Source of the DNA: Bacillota bacterium
Lineage (GTDB): Bacteria > Bacillota > Clostridia > Clostridiales > Clostridiaceae
Assembly: GCA_023424785.1 (NCBI GenBank)
Contig: JAFADP010000087.1
Coordinates: 1-21,404 of the forward strand
Direction: 5' to 3'
Length of the DNA: 21,404 bases
Every line of letters starts with the position of its first letter. Position 1 is the stretch's first letter. Positions 15,967 to 21,404 of the stretch are shown one piece after another. Below the pieces are notes generated by a model that saw nothing but the letters and a program-made list of their open reading frames with translations, ran no database searches and was not told the DNA's origin. The translations under genes were made by a program, and so were the position numbers.

Positions 15967-16828
15967 TGGATTGTTTAAAAAGAAAAGTTATGGAACAGTT
16001 AAGTCAGTAAATATTGAAAACAAAGAAGAAAAACCTAATATACCATCAGGAATGTGGGTAAAATGTAGCAAGTGTGGAAGCATTATTTATAATGAAGATT
16101 TAGCAAATAACTACTATGTATGTTCAAATTGTAATAATCATTTAAGAATTAATGCAAGTACTAGAATAAATTTAACTTTTGATCCTAATTCTTTTGTAAA
16201 AGTTGGAGAGGATATAAAAGAAACCAATCCTTTAAATTTTGAAGGATATGAAGAGAAAATTAAAAAAAATAAAAGTACTTCTGGAAGTAGTGAAGCTGTA
16301 ATTACTGGTTTTGGCAAAATAAATGGAATAAGAGTTGCAGCTGCTATTATGGATAGTTTTTTCATGATGGGAAGTATGGGTACTGTAGTAGGTGAGAGAA
16401 TAACTAATTTAATAGAATTAGCTATTGAAAATAGATTACCTTTAATCATATTTACAACATCAGGTGGAGCTAGAATGCAGGAAGGAATTTTTTCTCTTAT
16501 GCAGATGGCTAAAATTAGTGCTGCTCTTGCAAAGTTTGATGAGGCAGGTCTTTTATATATTACAGTACTAACAGATCCAACTACAGGTGGTGTAACTGCA
16601 AGTTTTGCCATGGAGGGAGATATAATACTAAGTGAGCCTAATGCATTAATAGGATTTGCAGGAAGAAGAGTAATTGAAGATACTATTAAAGAAACCTTAC
16701 CAGATGATTTTCAAAAAGCAGAATTTCTTTTAAAGAAGGGTTTTATAGATGCTATTGTTGACAGAAGAGATTTAAGACATAAGCTTTATAGAATACTTAG
16801 CATTCATGAGGTGAATAAAAATGAGTAG
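15959..16828 (+). CDS. accD: Acetyl-CoA carboxylase carboxyltransferase subunit beta
   Basis: Half of the carboxyltransferase that moves CO2 from biotin to acetyl-CoA. It has 289 residues. An N-terminal zinc ribbon uses Cys36, Cys39, Cys55 and Cys58 (CSKCG and CSNCN), which identifies the bacterial beta subunit. The crotonase-like core follows, with TTSGGARMQEG and DPTTGGVTASFA. It starts inside accC (overlap ATGTTTAA) with only a weak GGTGAAGAAG ribosome site, so its translation probably depends on ribosomes finishing accC. It overlaps accA by 8 nt in turn, fitting equal production of the two subunits. Confidence 0.96.
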   Translation: MFNGLFKKKSYGTVKSVNIENKEEKPNIPSGMWVKCSKCGSIIYNEDLANNYYVCSNCNNHLRINASTRINLTFDPNSFVKVGEDIKETNPLNFEGYEEKIKKNKSTSGSSEAVITGFGKINGIRVAAAIMDSFFMMGSMGTVVGERITNLIELAIENRLPLIIFTTSGGARMQEGIFSLMQMAKISAALAKFDEAGLLYITVLTDPTTGGVTASFAMEGDIILSEPNALIGFAGRRVIEDTIKETLPDDFQKAEFLLKKGFIDAIVDRRDLRHKLYRILSIHEVNKNE

Positions 16829-17633
16829 AGAAATAATAAGATCAATGTCTGAGTGGGATCAAGTTCTTACTGCAAGGCATAAAGATAGACCAACAGGTAA
16901 ATTTTATATTGATAATATTTTTAAACATTTTATTGAATTTCATGGAGATAGGTATTTTGGTGATGATGCTGCAATTATCGGAGGAATAGGTTTTTTAGGG
17001 GATAAAGCTGTTACAGTAATTTCTATAACTAAAGGAAGCAATACAAAAGAAAATATAGAAAGAAACTTTGGTATGCCAAAGCCAGAAGGATATAGAAAAG
17101 CATTAAGATTAATGAAGCAAGCGGAGAAGTTTAACAGACCTGTAATATGCTTTATAGATACTCCAGGAGCTTTTTGTGGAGTAGAAGCAGAAGAAAGAGG
17201 TCAAGGTGAAGCCATTGCTAAAAATTTATTTGAAATGAGCAAGTTAAAGACACCTATTATTTCTGTTCTTATGGGGGAAGGTGGAAGTGGAGGTGCGTTA
17301 GCATTAGCTGTAGCTGATAAGGTATTAATGTTAGAGCATTCTATTTATTCTATTTTATCACCAGAAGGCTTTGCTTCAATTTTGTGGAAAGATGGAAGTA
17401 GAGCTAAAGAAGCAGCACAAGTTATGAAAATAACAGCGAAAGATTTAAAGGAATTTGGAATAATTGATAAAATAATAAAAGAACCTTATGGTGGAGCTCA
17501 TAGAAATCCATTAAGAATGGCTATATTTTTAAAGAAGAACCTTATAGAAGAATTAAATAGTTTAATTACTAAGGAAACTGATAAATTACTAGAGGAAAGA
17601 TATAACAGATTTAGAAGTTTTGGTAAGTTATAA
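16821..17633 (+). CDS. accA: Acetyl-CoA carboxylase carboxyltransferase subunit alpha
   Basis: Partner of AccD in the carboxyltransferase. The 270 residues are somewhat shorter than the E. coli subunit, which has a longer N-terminus, and similar to other Firmicute forms. Typical segments are TARHKDRPTGKFYIDNIFKH near the N-terminus, FGMPKPEGYRKALRLMKQAE, FIDTPGAFCGVEAEERGQGE and the oxyanion GEGGSGGALALAVAD. The start lies inside the end of accD (overlap ATGAGTAG) with GAGGTG upstream. It is the last gene of the fatty acid cluster and is followed at once by a terminator hairpin. Confidence 0.96.
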   Translation: MSREIIRSMSEWDQVLTARHKDRPTGKFYIDNIFKHFIEFHGDRYFGDDAAIIGGIGFLGDKAVTVISITKGSNTKENIERNFGMPKPEGYRKALRLMKQAEKFNRPVICFIDTPGAFCGVEAEERGQGEAIAKNLFEMSKLKTPIISVLMGEGGSGGALALAVADKVLMLEHSIYSILSPEGFASILWKDGSRAKEAAQVMKITAKDLKEFGIIDKIIKEPYGGAHRNPLRMAIFLKKNLIEELNSLITKETDKLLEERYNRFRSFGKL

Positions 17634-17636
17634 TTT

Positions 17637-17675
17637 ATAGGTGTAAATTAAGAATTAATCTTTTTTTACACCTAT
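17637..17675 (+). terminator. Terminator hairpin closing the fatty acid operon
   Basis: ATAGGTGTAAA (17637-17647) pairs with TTTACACCTAT (17665-17675), 11 bp. The loop holds a further AAGA/TCTT pairing (17650-17653 with 17659-17662). It begins 3 nt after the accA stop and is followed by TTAGTTTATTAT, moderately U-rich. Position and stem strength support termination. Confidence 0.8.
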
Positions 17676-17723
17676 TTAGTTTATTATAAAATAATTTTAT
17701 TATTCATATTTTTATTAAATTAT

Positions 17724-17736
17724 GATAATATATAAT
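17724..17736 (+). promoter_or_regulatory. Possible -10 region for the DUF4003-like gene
   Basis: GATAAT (17724-17729) and a perfect TATAAT (17731-17736) lie 35-47 nt before the TTG start and after the accA terminator, where a new promoter is needed. I see no good -35 at the right distance, so this is weak. Confidence 0.3.
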
Positions 17737-17770
17737 AAATAAAAATTTTAAAAAGGAAGATGAGATTTTT

Positions 17771-18703
17771 TTGGATATAGAGCTGAGGAGTAAGGTAGAC
17801 TTACTTTCTGAAAATTATAAAGAGATAAAAAAAGAGTTAAAGACAGATGGAGACTTATTAAATCATTTTGAAGCTTTGCTATATGGTCTTACAGATAGGT
17901 ACTTAAATATTGATAAAATTAAAGAAATAAGACAATATATAAAGAGCAAAAAACTTAATTGTGGAATAAAAGAAAATTTTGAAAAAATATTTTCAATTAT
18001 GCTTGATAATAGAGAAGACTATAGTGAAGTATACGATAATACTCTTAGTTTATATAGCTTTTTAATATCAAAAGGGTTTAATAACACAAATAAGACAATT
18101 TTTGCAGCATTCATATTATCTAAGAGGTTTAAGGGAGAGGAGCTTAATAGAAGGGTTCTTAAGCTTATCAAAATTAAAGATTCATTAAATAGTAGTGATT
18201 ACTTAAGTTGTGCTAATTTAGCTACAACTAATAAAGAAATATATGAAATTAAAAAAGAAGTTTTTAAAGTAAGGGAAAAATTAAAAGATTTAAATTTTAA
18301 TTGGGAGAGTAATAATGATAGCTTTATTTTATCTTTGTTACTAGATAATGATAATTTAGAAAGAAGAACAGAAATGGCTGTTAATATAGCTAAAGAAGTA
18401 AAAAAGGTTTTTTCTGTTGCGCCAACAAAGATCTTACCTTTATTAGGTTTAGCTACTCTTCTTATTGAAGATGAAAAAATATTTATAACAGAAATTAAAG
18501 ATGTATATTTAGCATTAAAGAAAACTAAGGGGTATAAATTCTTTGTTTCAAAAGAGTTTAGATTAATACTTTCATTAAGTGTAGTTATAAATAAATATGC
18601 AGAAGAAGTAAAAGCAGATTTAATAGATATAAATATAAATGATGAAATAAATATTTTATTGGCATTAGAAGAGCAAACAGTATTTTCTATTGCATGCTTA
18701 TAA
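17771..18703 (+). CDS. DUF4003-like protein of unknown function
   Basis: A mostly helical, soluble-looking protein of 310 residues with no signal peptide, membrane helix or recognisable catalytic motif. The layout resembles the DUF4003 family of Firmicutes: an N-terminal charged part, LYSFLISKGFNNTNKTIFAAFIL in the middle and a repeat of similar helices near FILSLLLDNDNLERR. I make that link from memory of the family and hold it loosely. The start is a TTG at 17771; GGAAG lies about 12 nt upstream, and an ATG at 17760 is out of frame and soon meets a stop. It stands between the fatty acid operon terminator and ackA, apparently as a single gene. No function is proposed. Confidence 0.62.
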   Translation: MDIELRSKVDLLSENYKEIKKELKTDGDLLNHFEALLYGLTDRYLNIDKIKEIRQYIKSKKLNCGIKENFEKIFSIMLDNREDYSEVYDNTLSLYSFLISKGFNNTNKTIFAAFILSKRFKGEELNRRVLKLIKIKDSLNSSDYLSCANLATTNKEIYEIKKEVFKVREKLKDLNFNWESNNDSFILSLLLDNDNLERRTEMAVNIAKEVKKVFSVAPTKILPLLGLATLLIEDEKIFITEIKDVYLALKKTKGYKFFVSKEFRLILSLSVVINKYAEEVKADLIDININDEINILLALEEQTVFSIACL

Positions 18704-18750
18704 GAGGAATAAATTTTCATTTTTGGGCAATAATCTAAATAGTTATGTCT

Positions 18751-18766
18751 ACTATTAAGTAATAGT
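18751..18766. repeat. Small perfect palindrome after the DUF4003-like gene
   Basis: ACTATTA-AG-TAATAGT is a 7-bp inverted repeat with a 2-nt centre, 47 nt after the stop. It is too tight for a good RNA hairpin and has no U tract, so it could be a protein-binding dyad or chance in AT-rich DNA. Confidence 0.35.
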
Positions 18767-18808
18767 GAAGTTAAACCTTTATTAAAATTTGTATAAGTTT
18801 AATATTAT

Positions 18809-18856
18809 GGATGCAGGTTAATTTAAGATATTATTATCTTTTATTAGTCTGCATCC
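18809..18856 (+). other. Long imperfect hairpin upstream of ackA
   Basis: GGATGCAG (18809-18816) pairs with CTGCATCC (18849-18856). Inside, after a 2x2 mismatch, TAAT (18819-18822) pairs with ATTA (18843-18846); after a TT/TT mismatch, AAGATA (18825-18830) pairs with TATCTT (18835-18840) around a TTAT loop. All 18 pairs are Watson-Crick. It may terminate the upstream gene or form part of the ackA leader. The tract after it, TAAAGTTAAATTT, is only mildly U-rich. Confidence 0.6.
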
Positions 18857-18897
18857 TAAAGTTAAATTTAGCATGATTTTCTTAGGTAACAGTAGGC

Positions 18898-18918
18898 AAA
18901 TAACTTAAAAGGTTATTT
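18898..18918 (+). promoter_or_regulatory. Short hairpin next to the ackA ribosome site
   Basis: AAATAAC (18898-18904) pairs with GTTATTT (18912-18918) around a 7-nt loop, ending about 5 nt before the ACGGAGGT ribosome site. It could influence ackA translation or be an operator. The stem is mostly A-T and therefore weak. Confidence 0.35.
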
Positions 18919-18937
18919 AATTACGGAGGTATTAAAA

Positions 18938-20137
18938 ATGAAAATTTTAGTTGTAAATTGCGGTAGTTCTTCTTTAAAGTATAAGCTTTATAATATGGAA
19001 AACCAAGAATTATTATGTGAAGGTGTAGTAGAAAGAATAGGATTAGAAAATTCTATTTTAACTCATAAATCAAGTGGAAAAGATAAATATAAGATTCAAA
19101 CAAGTTTTAAAAATCATAAGGTAGCATTAGAAGAAGTTTTAAAGATTTTAGTTAATAAAGAAATTGGAGTAATAAAATCTTTAGATGAAATTAGTGCAGT
19201 TGGACACAGAGTTGTTCATGGAGGAGAAAAATATTCAAAGGCTGTATTAGTAGATAGTGATGTTAAAAAATCTATAAGAGAAATGTATACGTTAGCACCA
19301 CTGCATAATCCATCAAATTTATTAGGAATAGAAGTATGTGAAGAATTAATGCCAGGAGTTCCTATGACAGCTTTATTTGATACAGCATTCCATCAAACTA
19401 TGAACAAAGAAGAATTTTTATATGGAATCCCCTATGAATTATATAAAAATAATGGTATTAGAAGATACGGATTTCATGGATTATCTCATCAATATATATC
19501 AGAAGAAACAAGTAAAGTTTTAGGGAAAGACTTAAAGAATCTTAAAATTATTTCTTGTCATTTAGGTAACGGATCATCTTTATGTGCTATAAAGAATGGA
19601 AAATCTTTTGATACAACTATGGGATTTACACCATTAGATGGGTTAATAATGGGAACGAGATGTGGAAGTATAGATCCATCAATTCCACTTTTTTTAATGA
19701 AGAATTTGAATTTAAGTTGTGATGAAGTAGATAATATATTAAATAAAAAATCTGGTGTCTTAGGTATTTCTGAAGTAAGTTCTGATTTTAGAGATATAGA
19801 AGCTGCAGCTGCAAATAAAAATGAAAATGCTAAATTAGCTTTAGATATGTTTCACTCTAAAATAAAGAAGCAGATAGGAGCATATATAGCTGAATTAAAT
19901 GGTGTGGATGCAATAGTATTTACAGCAGGTATAGGAGAAAATGGTTCAGAAACAAGAGAAGCTATTTTAAGTAATATGGATTATTTAGGAATATCAATAG
20001 ATAAGGAAAAGAATAATGTTAGAGGAAAATTTGCAGAAATATCAGATAATAATTCTAAAATTAAGATTTTCGTAATACCAACAAATGAAGAATGGGTTAT
20101 TGCGAAAGAAAGTGAAAAAATAATAAAAAAAATGTAA
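18938..20137 (+). CDS. ackA: Acetate kinase
   Basis: Interconverts acetyl phosphate plus ADP with acetate plus ATP, the ATP-yielding end of acetogenic fermentation. It has 399 residues. Every key position of the well-studied Methanosarcina enzyme is present at the same number: Asn7 (VNCGSSSLKYKL), Arg91 (GHRVVHGG), Asp148 (LFDTAFHQT), His180 (GFHGLSHQY), Arg241 (GTRCGSIDP) and Glu384 (PTNEEW). Butyrate kinase would be shorter and differ in these motifs. The ATG follows ACGGAGGT by 8 nt. The usual partner pta (phosphotransacetylase) is on neither side, so the gene is apparently monocistronic, with a long structured upstream region. Confidence 0.95.
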   Translation: MKILVVNCGSSSLKYKLYNMENQELLCEGVVERIGLENSILTHKSSGKDKYKIQTSFKNHKVALEEVLKILVNKEIGVIKSLDEISAVGHRVVHGGEKYSKAVLVDSDVKKSIREMYTLAPLHNPSNLLGIEVCEELMPGVPMTALFDTAFHQTMNKEEFLYGIPYELYKNNGIRRYGFHGLSHQYISEETSKVLGKDLKNLKIISCHLGNGSSLCAIKNGKSFDTTMGFTPLDGLIMGTRCGSIDPSIPLFLMKNLNLSCDEVDNILNKKSGVLGISEVSSDFRDIEAAAANKNENAKLALDMFHSKIKKQIGAYIAELNGVDAIVFTAGIGENGSETREAILSNMDYLGISIDKEKNNVRGKFAEISDNNSKIKIFVIPTNEEWVIAKESEKIIKKM

Positions 20138-20155
20138 AAAAATAGTTTATAATCA

Positions 20156-20222
20156 TTTACAATCTACTCACAATATGGTATTTTTATATATATAATGTAT
20201 AAAATTTTACGATTGTATAAAA
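20156..20222 (+). promoter_or_regulatory. Promoter/operator region of the BlaI-type regulator
   Basis: TTTACA (20156-20161) and TATTTT (20179-20184) are 17 nt apart; a perfect TATAAT lies further on at 20191-20196. Next come two direct copies of TGTATAAAA at 20196-20204 and 20214-20222 (period 18), the second within the imperfect dyad TAC-GATT-GTA (20208-20217). BlaI/MecI repressors recognise TACA/TGTA half-sites, so these are plausible autoregulatory sites. That is inference. Confidence 0.4.
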
Positions 20223-20277
20223 ATATTTATCCTAAAAAATTTATAAAGATTTTTATTGGGGACTGGGAGGGATTTTT

Positions 20278-20643
20278 GTGATAAATAAGATACCACAATC
20301 AGAATTAGATGTCATGAAGGTTATATGGCAAAATGAAGAGCCTGTTTCTTCAAAGCTTGTAACAAGTAAGCTTGAAGAGATTAAGGGATGGAAGAGAACA
20401 ACTACTTTAACTTTACTTTCAAGATTAGTGGAGAAGGGATTTTTAGAAGCTGATAAAACAAGAAGACTTACATATTACACATCTTTAGTAAATGAAGAAG
20501 ATTATCTTAAATTAGAGTCTAGTTATTTCTTTAAGAACATTTTTGGGAAATCATTAAGTTCTTTAATTTCTACATTACATTCAAATAATGATGTATCTAA
20601 AGAAGATATAGATGAGTTAAAGGAATGGATATTAAGTCAGTAG
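20278..20643 (+). CDS. BlaI/MecI/CopY-family transcriptional repressor
   Basis: A protein of 121 residues, normal for the family. An N-terminal winged helix spans about 8-70, starting KIPQSELDVMKVIWQNEEPV and containing the recognition helix in WKRTTTLTLLSRLVEKGFL, followed by a short dimerisation tail (about 75-121). Family members repress beta-lactamase, penicillin-binding protein or copper genes and are inactivated by a BlaR1/MecR1 sensor protease or by metal. The start is a GTG at 20278, 7 nt after GGGAGG. A strong terminator follows, and no BlaR1-like gene is next to it, so it is monocistronic here. Cys and His are not arranged as in the CopY copper hook. Target unknown. Confidence 0.88.
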   Translation: MINKIPQSELDVMKVIWQNEEPVSSKLVTSKLEEIKGWKRTTTLTLLSRLVEKGFLEADKTRRLTYYTSLVNEEDYLKLESSYFFKNIFGKSLSSLISTLHSNNDVSKEDIDELKEWILSQ

Positions 20644-20692
20644 TTTAATAGAATAAGTATATTATAAGAAGTTTTACATATTCTAGTATAAT

Positions 20693-20727
20693 AAAGGGTG
20701 TTGCATAAGTATTTGCAACACTTTTTT
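20693..20727 (+). terminator. Rho-independent terminator after the BlaI-type gene
   Basis: GTGTTGCA (20698-20705) pairs with TGCAACAC (20714-20721) around an 8-nt loop. The stem extends through two G-U pairs and an AAA/TTT arm, and T6 follows directly at 20722-20727. This is the best intrinsic terminator in the window and separates the regulator from the LD-carboxypeptidase gene. Confidence 0.9.
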
Positions 20728-20773
20728 AATATTATATTTAATATTATAAAGATAAGATAGAAGGAGAAGAGTA

Positions 20774-21404
20774 ATGCTTAATAAAAATGATAAAGTAGGA
20801 ATAGTAGCATGTTCTAATGCTCAATTGATATGCAATAAAGAAAAAATATTTAATTTATTAAATACTTTAAAATTAATAGGTGTTAATCCTATTATGAGTA
20901 ATTATATTTATGAAAAATATTCTGTTTTTAGTGGTGATGGAAAAGAGAGAGCAGATGCTCTTATGGATTTTTATAAAGACAAAGAAATTAAAGCCATATT
21001 TGATATTTCTGGTGGAGATATTGCAAACGAATTATTAGAATACTTAGATTATGATGTTATAAAAAGTAATCCTAAACCTTTCTTTGGTTATAGTGACTTA
21101 ACAACCATAATCAATGCTATATACACTAGAACTAAGAATATTTCATACTTATATCAAATAAGAAATTTAATTTATGATAATAGAGAAGATCAAATTAAAA
21201 ATTTTACAAATACAGTTCTTAATAATAAGGATGACCTATACAATATAGATTATAAATTTATACAAGGAAATAGTTTGAGAGGAACAGTTATAGGTGGAAA
21301 TATAAGATGCTTTTTAAAGCTTGCAGGAACACCATATATGCCAGATTTTAAAGATAAAGTATTGCTTTTAGAGAGTATGGGAGGAGAAGTTCCTCAAATG
21401 ACAA
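20774..21404 (+). CDS. S66-family LD-carboxypeptidase (C-terminal end cut by window edge)
   Basis: Serine peptidase of the S66 family (LdcA/MccF type), which removes the terminal D-residue from L,D-bonds of muropeptides or cleaves microcin-like conjugates. I translated it from the ATG at 20774 (AAGGAGAAG just upstream); it stays open for 210 residues to the window edge, about two thirds of the normal length. The nucleophile elbow is FFGYSDLTT with Ser107, and FDISGGDIANELL (about 76-88) is the usual substrate-side segment. Glu200 in LLLESMGGEVPQM is the second triad member; the His lies beyond the edge. Peptidoglycan recycling is the default role, but LdcA and MccF subtypes cannot be separated here. 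Confidence 0.88.
   Translation, partial: MLNKNDKVGIVACSNAQLICNKEKIFNLLNTLKLIGVNPIMSNYIYEKYSVFSGDGKERADALMDFYKDKEIKAIFDISGGDIANELLEYLDYDVIKSNPKPFFGYSDLTTIINAIYTRTKNISYLYQIRNLIYDNREDQIKNFTNTVLNNKDDLYNIDYKFIQGNSLRGTVIGGNIRCFLKLAGTPYMPDFKDKVLLLESMGGEVPQMT

Noticed and set aside
16138..16611. Long minus-strand open frame inside accD
   Set aside because: It lies wholly within a certain gene, has no ribosome site or family signature, and is hydrophobic in the way expected of an antisense shadow.
18199..18720. Minus-strand open frame of 173 codons over the DUF4003-like gene
   Set aside because: The composition is Ser/Leu/Phe-rich with no motif, as in complements of Lys/Glu-rich AT-rich genes; the plus-strand frame is longer and has a start signal.
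1..21404. CRISPR arrays, insertion sequences, prophage genes, tRNA or rRNA genes
   Set aside because: I looked for regularly spaced repeats, transposase or integrase motifs and RNA gene hallmarks on both strands and saw none.

Overview
The base composition is very AT-rich. Shine-Dalgarno sites are strong and purine-rich, and TTG and GTG starts are frequent. With the gene content, this points to a low-GC Firmicute, most likely a Clostridium or close relative; I do not assign a species. The window reads as chromosomal core. I see no insertion sequence, phage gene, CRISPR array, tRNA or rRNA, and no gene-free stretch longer than about 235 bases.

Layout. Positions 1-2167 (minus strand) hold a two-component pair, an OmpR-type response regulator followed by its sensor kinase, which is cut by the left edge. 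Divergent from it, 2359-6242 is a probable operon of an M16 zinc peptidase, recX, a membrane protein with a transglutaminase-like domain, and a TPR protein. It is followed by a flavin reductase-like gene (6292-6786). A bidirectional hairpin separates this from a convergent, membrane-anchored alpha/beta hydrolase (6830-7777, minus).

The centre, 7958-17633, is a complete type II fatty acid synthesis and acetyl-CoA carboxylase cluster: fabT, fabH, acpP, fabK, fabD, fabG, fabF, accB, fabZ, accC, accD, accA. From fabT onward the order matches the Streptococcus pneumoniae cluster as I know it, but fabM is absent. A strong promoter upstream of fabT overlaps a perfect TTTGATTATCAAA palindrome, the expected FabT operator. 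AccA, AccB, AccC and AccD make malonyl-CoA, FabD loads it onto AcpP, FabH starts chains, and FabF, FabG, FabZ and FabK run the elongation cycle. A structured hairpin after acpP may set a high acpP dose relative to the rest, and 8-nt stop/start overlaps probably couple fabK-fabD, accC-accD and accD-accA. A terminator hairpin closes the cluster after accA.

The right part carries a DUF4003-like protein of unknown role, an acetate kinase gene without an adjacent pta and preceded by a long imperfect hairpin, a BlaI/MecI-type repressor without a visible BlaR1 partner, a clear terminator, and the start of an S66 LD-carboxypeptidase gene cut by the right edge.

I do not see a clearly undescribed system. 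The points most worth a second look are the multi-half-site FabT operator, the missing unsaturated fatty acid isomerase gene, the acpP-fabK and pre-ackA hairpins, and the CvpA-like/transglutaminase membrane protein.
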